This document shows positions 33,401-45,900 of a DNA stretch of 64,000 nt, piece after piece. This DNA comes from Isoetes taiwanensis. Its lineage: Eukaryota > Streptophyta > Lycopodiopsida > Isoetales > Isoetaceae. The DNA is taken from assembly GCA_021234155.1 (NCBI GenBank), contig JAJEKV010000143.1, positions 1,418,650-1,482,649 of the forward strand, read 5' to 3'. The notes beneath the pieces were generated by a model. The model made no database searches and was not told the origin of the DNA. It saw nothing but the letters and a program-made list of their open reading frames with translations. Positions within the stretch are counted from its first letter, which is position 1; every line of letters begins with the position of its first letter. The translations under genes and the position numbers were made by a program.

Positions 33401-35556
33401 ACCAAAATTTCCTAACTCATATACCGGGGCAATATTCTCATCTTTTAGTTGATAGTGGATGTGCATCATGTTATTTCTTAGGAGTATAGCTGAGAACTTT
33501 GTAAGCATGGTTTTTGCATATCCTATTTTGGATAAATTATAATGTAGATGGATTTTGCATGTCCATTGAAATTTTGGACACTTATTTGGCGATGGCTTAA
33601 TTTGGCATCGAATGGTGGACATAAACTTCATGCCCATTGCTTGAAATTTAGTGACCAAATAGCCATACAATGGTGCTAAGGTACGATTTTGTTCTATTTC
33701 TTCCGCCACTCATTGAAATTTGTTCTTGGCACTTAGTTTGGTGCATTTTTTGTATGTATTTGGTTGCTTTAGGTGAACAAAACTTGGCATCACGGCTTGC
33801 CATAAAATTCATGTATTATCTTTGGATTTTGGCAGATTGAGAAAAGTATCTATATCGACATTTTGTTTCATAGGTGCGTTAATGCCGCTTTTTAAATATT
33901 GACTGGTCTGATTTGAAAACTTTGCATTTTAGGTATAAAAGGCCATCTTGGCATTCAATTATTGGAGTTGTCCATCATTCATTTGTTAGGAAAGCAAAGA
34001 ATGATCACATCATTGTATGTTACTTTGGCAAGGCAGCCTATCCCATATGGAAATGACAAACCGCAAAGGTTAAGAGGCATGTGATTGTATATCAAGCAAG
34101 AAAAGTGAAGTTGCGTAAAAAATGGTTTCGTAACATGAGTAGCAATGACTCGTGAGATGGGAAGTAACAAAAGAAATAATGCCCTACTTGACATGGCATG
34201 CCTTTGTAGTAGTAACTTTCTCATCTTTGAAAAGTATTGTAAATGCAGAATAATGTTTTATTTGAATCTAAACTATTGTTCAACAACTTTATGATTAAAA
34301 ATCTTAATCATTTTTCGTGCAATCACTCTTTTTTCAGTTCTCTCTTTCATTGTTTATTATGGACTTGACAAGGCTTGAAGGGAGAATTGCTACAAAGAAT
34401 ACTTTCAATTTGGACACAAAGTTGACTATGGTGCCCATAAAATTGAGATATAGATGCCACAAAAGAGACAATTTTGTTTCACAAATATCACAAAAATAAA
34501 ACAAATTTGTCATAATTATTTAACTAAAGGTCACAATTATGTTATAAAAATAAAATAAAGATTGTTATAATTGCATAATAAAGCATCTTACAAGAGAGTC
34601 ACAGATATGATGCAAATGATGTTAACATAAGAAGGATAAAGATGTCAAAATAGTGCCACAATGTAGTCGCATAGTCGAGACTGATATGATACAAAAAGGA
34701 ACGCAATTATTAAATAACTTTGATATAAGCTTGATACAAACATGTCATATAAGTGACATAACTGATGTCATTGTGTCATTTTTGCGTTATGTAGTTGTGA
34801 CGCAATATTTGACGCAAAAGTTGACGTCCATGCGACATCAAAGTATGATACTTTTAGAGTCAATTTTGTGACATTTCGTGGGAATTTGAGAACATGCATA
34901 GCGTCACTTTGCTTGACACTATGCGCGACGAAAAACCCCATATTCTGTTGTAGTGTCCGGTTCTTCTCATCTGGTTCATTTGTGTCTCAACTCATTCGTT
35001 TATGTCTGGCTTGGATGAGGTTGCTTACTGCTTTTTGTTTTTAGTTCTAAATCTGTTGTTTATCTGTAACACAAAGTTCATTCAAGCAGGAATAGACCAC
35101 ATTCAAGGAAGGTCGATGTCATGGAGCATATGTAGCTCTTCTTTTTCGACGGATCAAAAGCTTCTTTCTTTAAAATGTGCAGGTCTTTTGCCTTTGTGTT
35201 TCTTGTATATGCTTTTTTTGTCTTATTTGTGTCTTTTTTCCATTGACTTGTTAACACATTGATATTCAAGTGTAAATGAATATAAAAGGAGTCGAAAGGA
35301 AAAAATGGAAGTATCAAGGGGATTGGATATAGTAAGGACCCTATGCCCAGAAAATATAGGCGAAGCTGCAATTGGGCAAAACACAAAGGACGAAAATATG
35401 TAAGAAGTTGAATTGCTTTGAATAACACATAATAAAGAATAATGTGTAATTAAGATTAAGAAGTCTAAAAGATTTGAAAGTTGGTATTTCTTGGCTCGTA
35501 GAGATGGAACTCTTATTAACCGTGATTGTTAGCTAAGGAATTGAGTTTTTATTAGG

Positions 35557-35937
35557 ACAACCAACACATAACTACCATTAACATTAATTAAATTAAACCA
35601 TTGCATCTAACATTTTTAAATTACAATCCCCCTGAAACCCCCTTTGGTTTGGGTGCATATTCATACATAGCGATCCTCGTTTATGGGGTATGCCTGTACA
35701 AATTTTTGTACACGGTATATTGAGGTTTATAAAATACTATAAGATTTGACAGAATGTACTTAATGGTGTTAATTTTGTACATGTATTGTAAGTTCTTAGG
35801 GGCTCTCGCTGCCCTACGTAACCCCCCGTGTGAATATGCACCCAAACCAAAGGGGGTTTCAGGGGGATTGTAATTTAAAAATGTTAGATGCAATGGTTTA
35901 ATTTAATTAATGTTAATGGTAGTTATGTGTTGGTTGT
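35557..35937. mobile_element. Foldback (long inverted repeat) element, unit 1 copy
   Basis: Arms of roughly 105 bp, from ACAACCAACACATAACTACC to GGTTTGGGTGCATATTCA, are inverted at the right end and essentially perfect. The central loop is ~170 bp. TATTA flanks both sides, possibly a 5-bp target duplication. A GGGCCC-TTC-GGGCCC hairpin lies ~20 bp beyond the right end. There is no coding capacity. Confidence 0.8.
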
Positions 35938-37117
35938 TGTATTAAAAAAAATTTTGGGCCCTTCGGGCCCTTAAGAAAACAAAGAGATGGAACATATCTT
36001 ATGTAGAAAAATATTGGTGACATTAAACATAAGAAAAGTTCAACGGAACAAACATAAGAAAAGTGCAATTGAACAAACACCTAATGAATAGCAACTTTAG
36101 AATATGGGGCTTCTTGCAAAACCATAGTGCCTATATCTTGTCAAAACTATACCAGCTGTATGTTTGACAAATAAGGATGAGATACCATAGGAATTGATAT
36201 TGCAACCACCATAGATTGCAACCACGGTAGATGTGAAGCTTCAAATTTGATGTTTAAAGAACAAATAGGGACTTGAACCCAATGCATCCTTGCAAAATAG
36301 TAGTGCTTAAATCTTGCCAAACCATACTAGAGGTACCACACAAATTGATATTGCAACCACCATATATGGTGAAGCTTTAAATACGAAACAATGTTTGTGT
36401 TTAAAGAACAACAAAAATTACCTGTAACATAAAAGCAATTTGGCAAAAAAATGTGTTATGTAGAATGTCTTGCAAGTTCTAATGTGCAGAAAGTGCATAA
36501 CTGTTGAAGTGTATGGCACCAAAACTCGAAATTATAAGCATAGAGCATGAATATAAATGCTAAATGTAATGATGACACCTGCACTTTTTTTCTAGCACTG
36601 CAAAATGCTTTTGCATTTCATCTTGAAAATCATAAACCTGATGATGAAGTGCACATGATGATGAAGTGCACCTGCATTTTTTTTCTAGCATTGCAAAATG
36701 CTTTTGCATTTCATCTTGGTAAAATACAGCCTCTCTTTGCACTTAATGATCATCCAAGGGCATGCACTATCAGGATTGCACATGAACTGATATTGTTGCG
36801 ACTTACATGAATTGATATTGTTGCGACTTACTGACAGTAATAATGCCTTTGCCCAACATATCCGCTTTTTAAAATGCCATATCCTGCCCAAGCAAGCAAA
36901 GCAGTCTTGCATTTTTTTTAACAGATTCAAGATTAGGACAAAGAACTCACCTCTTCTGCTTCAAAGCTCCAGCTAGAGTGAGCAAAAGTAAGCCACAAAA
37001 TAACCATTTGTATTATGTATTAAATTTCCATGAAATAACCAAGGCCATACCTGTATCACAGCAGGAACAAGATTAGATGCTTGCACTAGCAACCCATATT
37101 TCAGCATATGGGCATTT

Positions 37118-37520
37118 TTACTTCTTGGCTTCCTTTCCCGCTCCACAGACACCCGAGTTCAAGAAACACAATCTGAAAAGGCGATGCATTGCTGCAGGAA
37201 GTCTTTCTTCTACTGGAAGTGAAGAGCCTTGCAACATAAATCTCTTCTGATGGTTAAGCTCTTTCTGAAGGATCTTTTGAAGGCCAATACAACCACAAAC
37301 CTTGCCCAAGTCTTGCATATCCTCTATTGCCACATCCAATCTATCTGTATAGAAGAAGTTAACAAGACTGAAGAAAGCAGAGAAGGTTAGCTTCTTTATA
37401 TTGGCGAATCTAATCTCTTTCCCTGATTTCCATTCTTTTCCAAATTTGCTTTTGAAGAAAGGAGATCTTGCTGCCAGAAGCCATCGGTGTGCAGATAAGA
37501 CTCCTTGCCAGACTCTATCA
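37118..37520 (-). pseudogene. BTB/POZ-domain gene fragment, unit 1 copy
   Basis: The minus frame reads [20 protein letters not shown], then [19 protein letters not shown], then [15 protein letters not shown]. This is the BTB pattern of an HxxxLxARSPFF helix-strand, a YTD segment, and a late helical pair. BTB proteins commonly act as cullin-3 adaptors. The frame has a TGA just upstream near 37520 and no good start. The 238-codon minus ORF 38112-37396 upstream is in another frame and may include 5' exon sequence (GDPPPPLDPLSSSLRDLF). It is a fragment carried inside the duplicated unit. Confidence 0.6.
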
Positions 37521-38580
37521 TACTGCCCTCAAAGTATTGCCGATTCTGACCAGAGCTTAGGAACAAATCCCTCAAAGAGCTAGACAGAGGATCAAGAGGA
37601 GGAGGCGGATCACCTGAAGTCTGGGACCCAAATAAGGGAAATAACTGTGACGAGCTACAGCCTGAACAGTAGAACATAAGGAAACATGAAAGCATCAAAC
37701 AGGGAGAAGGGGCGACAGCTTCAAAGCCAGGGCTTGGCTCGCATGGCAGCCGGAGAAATCCCGTTGCAAAAAGCCCATAACTGCTCCTTGCCCATAATCG
37801 TTCCTTGCCCATAATCGCTCCAAATCTGTAGGGGAAGATGCAGCGCATAACCGCTCCTTGCCTTAGTCCTCTGGCTCCATGAAGCCCTTTCTGAAACCCT
37901 AATCTCATATTCACGATGGTTTGCATGTCTTCCCCTTTTTTTAATGTTTTGATTTTTTTTTCATAAGGTGGGTTTTTATTGTAAGCCCTAGATGTTGTCT
38001 TTTTTAAGAGGGCTTTTGTTGTAAGCCCTTTGATCTTCACCATTAAGGACGGCCAAAAAAAAAAAAAAACACAAGTTGTATGCAAATACTTGGCGCACTC
38101 TAGATGTACCAATTAGTACACCTTATGTAATACGACCACTAAATCATATAAAAACCATAGGAAAAAACGTACAAAAATACAAAAGAAACCCCCTGTTATT
38201 ATGCTACATATGGGATCTAATATCGATATTGGCATGAGATTAAATCTAGACATGCTCTAAGATTGAGATGAGACCACAAATGTACAAAGAGAGCCATGAG
38301 AAACTTGGGGCTTTTGAATATGGCATGGAGCATGGAAGCCTAAAATATGTAACTGTAAGGGTCTATTCAGACCAGCCGTTAAGTTAGGTTAAGCTAGCAT
38401 TTTTAACCACAACACTCTTCACACCACAAGTTAAGTTATCGTAATATTAACTAGTGATGGTTAACTTTTTTTTTAACGGAAAACCTTGACCGAACCTTCC
38501 TTCACACCTAATACCGCAGTTAATACGCTGTTAACACAAATTTAACTAGACCGTTAAAATACACGACGAAATGTTAAAAA

Positions 38581-38609
38581 TTAAAGTGACCCCGACGAGG
38601 TCACTTTAA
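38581..38609. repeat. Perfect 11-bp hairpin
   Basis: TTAAAGTGACC and GGTCACTTTAA flank a 7-base loop. It is identical in unit 2 at 51911-51939. It lies in a region rich in TTAACTT/AAGTTAA motifs, perhaps a MITE that begins near 38359. Confidence 0.6.
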
Positions 38610-39784
38610 CTCCAGTTAATTAGCGAGGTCTCCTATACACGGCGGGCAGATGGCGAGGGATCGAGGAGGGCTTGGGCGCGATCGAGGTCATGGGCGTGAA
38701 GGGCGTGATGGAGGGAATCGAAGTTAGGGATGAACAGATAATTTTTTTTTCCAGAGTAAATTTTGAATCAACCTTGCTTATCAGCTTGTACACGAGTGCT
38801 CAAAACTGCGGGACTTGGAGTTAGTTAAGACAGTGCAATCCCTGATAGTGCATAGCGGGTTAGATTGTGTTGCTTTTGGTAACGATTTTATCCGTTTGCA
38901 CCAAGCAACAAATCCAGGGAATAGAGGAGGATGAAGAAATAGACGGGCTTCTTAACCAGGTTCTTTTTCCTTAGTTATTGTCTAACCAATACTCCAGGGT
39001 CGGATTGGTTTGAGTAGCTGTTATCTGATAACTAATATTTTAGAAATAAATAATGGTGCATGTATCCTGCACATGAATCTGCATGCTGTGGAAATGAGTT
39101 GCAATTGCTATTAGTTGCTAAAAGAACCATTTGCATTTGCGGAACTTGTGAGCATTATCTGGTGGAAGCTTTAGCATCTTTATAGACTTTGGAAAAGAAT
39201 AAACAGGAATATAATGGCTGGAGGGCATGTAAACAAGATAAAATGCAATGTAGTAATGCGTTGGAATGCTTACTTTCTGCAATTTACAGAAGTTTCCTGG
39301 AATACACACTTTGGCTGATCCATATTGAAGTATTTGTTGGTGGCTTTAGCATCCTTTTATTAAATCCAGAGATTAGCATGCTGGATATACTGATATGGCA
39401 TGGCCAAATGACAAGTTATATTCAATTCCAGCTTCGTAATGTGATTGGGTGGAAAAGGAGCTTGAGCAGGGGTAGACCATCTGAATTTTGAACCTTTTTT
39501 TCCGTTTCAATGTAATCGTCTGCCATATATTCTGCTTCATACCCTGTTGCATGCTCACATCTCTGTCATATTTGGTGCATCAAGGAGCACCATAATTCCA
39601 GCGTCTCGATTAGAAATTTGGATCACCCTTCTTGGGAGGCATGTGTAGACCAAACCAAAGTATCTTTTGAGTTGTTGTGCAGGAGACCTCCGTTGCTTGC
39701 CAGCTCCAGAGTAGTATTTTCTCCGACAGGTTTGTTCTTGTTAATTGTCCTGATTACTTGGGGACATGACATGTTTTTGGTCTC

Positions 39785-40048
39785 TTAGAACATGGCAGGT
39801 ATGTTCATGAGCAGGTTATTGACAACCGTTTACAATATGACATTGTTGTAGGTAATAGTATTGCTGATATGTATGCTAAATGCGGGAGTTTGGATGAACT
39901 TCACATGAATTTGCATACAACATCATGTCTAAATTGGAGCACAATGGTTGCGCTATATGCCCAGAATGGCAATGGCCACCTTGCACTAGAATATTTTGAA
40001 GGGATGCAGCGCAAAGGCTCCAAATACATGAAAAACAGGTACAATTAG
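39785..40048 (+). pseudogene. PPR-protein fragment, unit 1 copy
   Basis: The open frame reads LEHGRYVHEQVIDN, then VVGNSIADMYAKCGSLDEL, then WSTMVALYAQNGNGHLALEY. This is the order of a plant PLS-type PPR repeat pair (organellar RNA binding), though the usual VFxxM segment is shortened. It is about 87 codons with no start, ending at TAG 40046-40048. Confidence 0.7.
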
Positions 40049-42089
40049 AAGATATGTGAGAAACAGGTACATGAGATGCAGAAGAAGGTTCCAAGTGAGA
40101 GGGAGGAATTCCCCAAAAAAAAAACCCAGAAAAAGAAGACGAGGAGTTTCTTCTTAAAATAAAGATGACTACCTTGGTGGCTCTGCGCAGTGAGTAAATC
40201 CCATTTTTACAATTTACAGCAGACGTGGGGTTTCTGAACTAGCATTTAGTAGTCTGCACCGTCCTTTGCTCTTGTTTGTAAATTGCAGTTATGAGAAGCC
40301 GCCTCTATTTAATCTAGGTCTCCTCGTTTTGGGCATGCTGGGGTCCTCATTCCATGTTCCTACATTTAAAGACCTCTGCCTGGTACTATTTCTCTTGCTT
40401 ATCTACATGCAAATTTATTCAAATCTCATGCAGATTTATATCTCTAAATATATTTTAGCTTAAAATCTGAGTTTTGAATTTGTTTTTGCACCATCATGCA
40501 TTACCTAGACTTTCGGTTTAGCATATGCCGCTTTGTTTGGACTTGGTAAGTTTGATATGGACATTTTGCACATGGGTTTACTTGTATATGCACAAACATT
40601 TTTTTGCACATTTAACATTTTTCTCGCCTCCTCAAGCCTCTCCAGGAGAAATTGCTTTGTTCAATGAGATCCCCTTACTTTTATTATCAACTACAGCGGT
40701 TTCTACCTAAAGTGGTTGCAGTCCTTGTGAAGGTTATCATCTCCATGGATATGTCCGTTTCCCTTGAGGGGTAAGAGTGATGTGTTTATATCGTATCCAC
40801 ATCTGCAGAAGATGTGTCATGTACAAATTTAGCTTGAAGACTTCTTCCATAACCAAATGTTGTGGTGCTTCATGTTGGTCTTTATTGCTGTTGTCAAAAT
40901 ACCTGCTATGAACCTTATGTGTATTTTACGTTACATTGGATCATGTGACAGTCTAGAATGGTTGGCGCAGATCAACTTAGAGTTGACCAGACCATGCCAT
41001 GGATGCTAGGATTTATAATGCCAACTCCATGCCACATCTAAAAGGCAAGTTACCTTTGTGTGAAAGGTAGAGGCTAGTTCCCCAAAGCGTGTCTCTGAGG
41101 AGAGGGGTCAGATCATCTGGATTTTTATCTTGGATCATCACCTTGGGTCCAAGGCATCCAATAGCTCTCAGTTTGGATGGTTGATCAGATGTAATTGATC
41201 AGATGTAATTGATCAGGATGGTGCCAAGTGCATCGTTGGGTGGAGAGTCTTTCACCTCTTGTACAATCATCTCTCTTGTTCTTAAAAAAACTTGAAATAG
41301 GGATATAAGATCATTCTTTTCTTCATTAAGCTGAGGAAAGTCTTTGTTTTGCATTCTATACCATTGTGCTCACATGCGTTGTGGCAATCGCTTGAATAAT
41401 GCCCCGGTCAGGGTCCTCATCCCACTACAAGAGAATGCATGTTTTGGCGCCGAGAAAATCGTCGAAAAAAATCTTATGGGTTTTTCTAGTGAGCATCGAA
41501 TTTTTCCGACGAAAAATCCCGACGCAAAAAATCCCACGAAAATTTCTCGACGAAATTTCGGCGAAAAATCGGCGTGAGAAATTTGGTTTCGATCTAAAAA
41601 CTCGCGAAAAAATGCGACGCCAAACCCGATTTAATGGTCTGACGAAAATCCTGACGCAAAATATGACGCAAAATCTGACGAATATTTCTAACGATTAATC
41701 GACGCAAATTCGATGAATAATGTGACGGTAATACTTCGACGATTAATCGGACGAAAGTTATGATTTGTTCTCGACGAATGTTCTGACAAATGTTTTCGTC
41801 AGAATATTCGTCAGAAAAATCGTCAGAATATCTAACATGGCATTCTTTAGTTTTAGATCAGCATTACAGGTTTCCACACTTATTTCTATGAGTTGCATGA
41901 CTTCATACATACCAAAGGAACATGGAATGCTTATATGCATGTAGATATGAAATATTTTACAATATATGTCAAACATATCGAATAGTTAAACGAGGTAAAT
42001 TGTACAATGTCGTCTTGTCTTTGGAAAGGAGAATTAATTAAGACGAAGTTGTACTACTTCAAAGCAAGACGGTTGTACTACTTCAAAGC

Positions 42090-42175
42090 AAGGGCATGAA
42101 CCTAGGGGCAAAGCAAGGGATCGAACCCTTGACCAAGCTACCTTGGGGCATACCCTTGGCACTAGACCGCAAAAC
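42090..42175 (-). mobile_element. tRNA-derived SINE-like head, unit 1 copy
   Basis: The minus strand has an A-box-like GGTCTAGTGCCAAGG and, about 35 bases on, AAGGGTTCGATCCCTT, which is a T-arm with a perfect box B. The unit 2 equivalent is at about 55420-55505. No complete tRNA fold is present. Confidence 0.45.
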
Positions 42176-42524
42176 CAATGAGGCTTCCAAAATATACCGA
42201 CTACAATCAATGAGGCTTTCATAATATACCCCTCGCCATGGGTTATAAAGATATAAGAGGGATATAAATATAAAATTACAATAACCAATACAAAATATAC
42301 CTCCATGGGGATTCCTACCTCTACCATGGGGAAAAAGGATACAAGAGCTAGACATTAAAAATACAATAACTAGGCACTTCCGTATACGTACAAGCAAACC
42401 CCCTCCCCTCCCTCCATACATACCCAAGTTAGGCCATTTGCCCATGGCCCTCCACCCCTCCAAAAGGGGTATAAAGATACAAGGAGTAAATATAAAAATA
42501 GAATAATTCTACGGGTTTGTAGAA

Positions 42525-42935
42525 TTACCAAAATAATATTACCTAATTGTCTTGAGGTAGAATCGAACCCCAATGCCCAAGCTAGAGAAAACATAATATT
42601 ACCTAATTGGCTTGAGGTGGAAATGAACCGCAATGTCCAAGCTAGAGAGAAAATGAGAGAAAATGATAATACCTAGTTGTGTCAAAGTGGAATTGAACCC
42701 CATCTTCAAGCTAAAGAGGTCAATGGCCTTACCGGGAGGAAGTTTGAGCAAATAAGAAATAGGAACAAAAGGAAAATAATATTACCTAATTGTTTTGAGG
42801 TAGAATCGCACCCCAATCTCCAAGCTAGAGTAAAAATAATATTACCTAAATTGTTTTGAGGTCGCAATGTCCAAGCTAGAGAGAAAATGATATTACCTAA
42901 TTGTCTTGAAGTGGAATTGAACCATTGATCCAAGT
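42525..42935. repeat. Six-unit minisatellite with box-B-like core, unit 1
   Basis: About 60-bp units containing ATTACCTAATTG, then GAGGTAGAATCGAACCCCAA, then CAAGCTAGAG. On the minus strand the core resembles box B (GGTTCGATTC) and the SINE-like sequence at 42110. Four units carry TAATATTAC (42534, 42594, 42777, 42837). The tandem duplication junction lies at its right edge. Confidence 0.8.
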
Positions 42936-45900
42936 TAGAGGAACATTGAGCGCCGCCGCCAGGGGGTTTATTTCAGGAAACCCCCGAGCCAGTGCGGTTA
43001 CGCCACGTAAATGTCCATAAGGACGAAATGTTTGCTACGTGAGAAAATAAGAAGGAAAATTTTTTGTTCTCTTCCCAAGCAATGACGAAGTGAGCTTTGG
43101 CGGCAAATGACGAGTGAGCTTTATTTCCCAAGCAAATTACTTAGTGAGATTCGGTTGCAAGCTTGCTTGCTTGTGACAGATTCGGTGGTTTCTTTTGTTT
43201 TGTGACAGATTTAGTGGGGAACTATTGTGGCGGAGCTATGGCAGAGGAAGCCCTGTTTGCCATGAAACAATAGTATGGCGAAGCTATGGCCTCCATAGCT
43301 GGAGCTTTGCAAAGCGGAACCTCCATAGCCGACCTCCATAGCCAGAGCTTTCCAAAGCGAAACCTCCATAGCCGACCTCCATAGCCGTGGCAAAAGATCA
43401 AATCGAAAACCTTCGGAGGTTTCTTGGAGCTCTGGCGATCCGAAACTCCCGGCAGGTTGTTTCTTCGCTTTGAACAAAAGCATAAAAACCGAAATTTCGT
43501 CCTTGTGGACGTTACTGGACTACTAGTTACGCCCGGAATTAAGTGCTCTGCTTCATCTGCCCGATCTGCTCCTTCTACTCCATTTTCTTGTATAGATTTA
43601 TCGCACTTGTTTGCATCCGTTATCTGTGACGCTCCCTGAATATATAAGGCGCTCCGGACGTATACATACGGGGATTTCCCCCTCCCATGGCAATCAGCTC
43701 ACCATGAGCAGGGCCCTCCGTCTAACTCGGACCATCTATAGAAAGATGCCCGGTGAAGGACACCTGAGGTGTCATTCGCCCACGATAGCAAAGTTTTAGG
43801 CATTGAAGGTCATCTTTAAATTCATTTTCACGATCTTTAGTCTCATTTCCATTGTCATGATCTTTAGTTTTGATATGCATTATTGTAGTGTTAGACCTAG
43901 TGCGAAAACATGATAAGAATACTACCATGCCATGTATTGTACCAACAATCAGCTCCAAGAGAAATGCCCCCTTAAGACACAGCTTACCTATCGGTAATCC
44001 AAACATCATTATCATGGTCATGCCCAAGCCACAACGCTTGTCTATGAGAGCACCAAGAAAACTCATTCTCTCAGTAATAGACAGAGAAAAAAAACCCTTG
44101 TTTCAAAAGCAAAAAATAGCACCATCTGTGATATCCATGTGCCCCCTTGAGTAAAAACACCATTGAACACAAAAAAATAACAACATACATAACATGAATA
44201 TCTCCCCTCACACTTTAAAAAGACAAATGTAAAAATTGGATAATAGCCATCCACCAACCATGCCTCACCATGTGTCATCTTTTTCCTTTTTATTGGGGAG
44301 GGAAAGGTGTCACGAAAGTCCCATCTGGCATTCTCAACGCTTTGCCCCCAATCGAATTACAATTGCTTAAGAAACACCTCGGGGTTAACTATGGAATTGG
44401 TGTTTTTTTTGGGGTTAGCTGCTTTCCCATTGGACAAAAACCTTTTGAGGTCATGTGCAAAGCTCTAGTATTCCCATTAGGAGATTTAGATTTAGGATCC
44501 GAGTCCCAAGTAAACACTACCCACTTTTTGACTCTCGAAGTCTTAGACCTGATTTTGTCAATTTGTGCCATTTTTATCTATTTGTGCCAAGAAAGGTTTG
44601 TCTTTCCAAGGAAATGATGCAAGTCCGAGGTTGAGGTGATCCCCTCTCCCCACCTTCATTCTCGATCCCATGGGAAACCACGACCCCAAAAATAATGAGC
44701 TTCCGTGTATACAACGGTCCTCTATGGTTAACTTGATATTTCAATTTATGCAATCCAATAATAGAAAGTGTGATTCGGTTGGTCTCCGCTTAGAGCGAGA
44801 TCGGTTCTCCTTCGTCGACCATCCAACGCCTTTGGCTTGCTCGAATAAGCCCTTCCAAGTTCTCCCCAAAGAAGTTTATATGATTCTTTTTTGTATGTGA
44901 GTTTTCATTTTAAGCTTTTGATTGTTCCGGTGATCGGTCGGCAAAGGCAAAGATAAGGGCAAAGCCTACTTAAAATCGGACCGAATGGCTTAATTTATCA
45001 TGAATCCTTTTTTAGATCCAATATTTTGGTCCATGTATGATCTGGCTGCATCAAATGACATCATTTGAAGTATCTACCGTTTGTAAGAAAGCATATAAAG
45101 CATGAAATTATAAGGTAGATTTTAGTCGCCAAGATAGATTTAGGTCAAAGCACATGCACGAAGAACACAAAATATCACTTTGTTCATTTCTCTATCTAAA
45201 TTGTTTGCATGTCTAGTTGTCTTCAACTTGCAATATGCTACTATCGCTCAACACTAAACACGGTTTAAACCGGAGAAATTTGTTTGTCAAGGATAATTGG
45301 GTCGCTTATTGCGTTTCAGTTCAATAGAGATTAACCAGATTATTGATTGGGTTGAGAAGCATCTAACAAACCATTTAGATTCACATACCGGACATGTAGG
45401 CGGGGTGCATCGCCATTGGTATAGAGAGGTAAGGAGCAATCATTTGCAAGATTATATTTTTGCATTTGTAAGGTTTGTTTTCTCTGTTAGTCCGCTTTTA
45501 TTCTTCTATTCTTTAATAACTTTCAAACAAAGATACATTTATCAACTTACGGAGCCAATAGAGTGGCGAAATATCGAAGGTTAGAAATCATTGTGGTAAA
45601 AATGACCTCTCTCCAAAAATCATTTGTTTAATTATTGTCTTGCCGTCAGCAGCGATGCTAAAAGCTAAGCCTTCAATATATAGCCATCAAGGAACGGATC
45701 GCCGTTCAAGAATGCCCATTAATTTCTATAGGTTATTTGAAATGGTGGCGGATGTACGTCCTAAGTGGTATCATCGCGACATCATCTTCTTTAAGTCAAG
45801 ACATAAAAAAGTCTCTACATTGCATCAAAGCGACAAGGGCTTTAAATTATGCTTGATGTTCTAGGTAAGCTCAACGTCTCCATCTTAATTTTTATGTTCG

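Larger units (their letters stand above)
24977..34955. mobile_element. CACTA-like element, nested and non-autonomous as read
   Basis: The left end is CACTACAAGAAGATA at 24977. The right end, read inwards on the minus strand, is CACTACAACAGAATA from 34955. TCC flanks both sides (24974-24976 and 34956-34958), fitting a 3-bp target duplication. Both subterminal regions (24990-25450 and 34400-34950) are dense in GTCA/TGAC and GCGTCA motifs, as expected of CACTA subterminal repeats. A gag-only LTR element (25977 onward) and a LINE 3' end (29180) lie inside, and the tandem unit starts at 29571. I see no TNP2-type transposase. Pairing of these two ends is inference, since the right end recurs in the second tandem unit at 48296. 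Confidence 0.5.
29571..42935. repeat. Tandem segmental duplication, unit 1 (about 13.4 kb)
   Basis: Collinear throughout with 42950-56221. It starts near GCCGCCGCCGGGGGGTTTAT and ends at CCAAGTTAGAG; a short filler precedes the start of unit 2. Contents: GC-rich CCTCCATAGCCG repeats (29900-30010), an LTR-like stretch (30285-30420), the right end of the first CACTA (34955), a foldback element, BTB and PPR fragments, and the left end of the second CACTA (41423). The long intervals 30430-34400, 35940-37100, 38610-39780 and 40050-41420 hold only short ORFs that are not preserved in the other unit. Confidence 0.9.
41423..42935. mobile_element. Second CACTA-like element, left-end fragment in unit 1
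   Basis: Begins CACTACAAGAGAATGCATG, preceded by TCC. A subterminal array of degenerate TCTGACGAAAA/GACGCAAAA motifs follows (about 41440-41840). The element is cut at the tandem-unit junction at 42935, so this copy has no right end. Confidence 0.75.

Noticed and set aside
33314-33709. 131-codon minus ORF in unit 1
   Set aside because: It contains a local tandem repeat, is shortened by indels in unit 2 (46818-47048), and shows no recognisable domain.
37396-38112. 238-codon minus ORF as a complete gene
   Set aside because: It is not preserved in the other tandem unit, is in a different frame from the BTB core, and has low-complexity N-terminal sequence.
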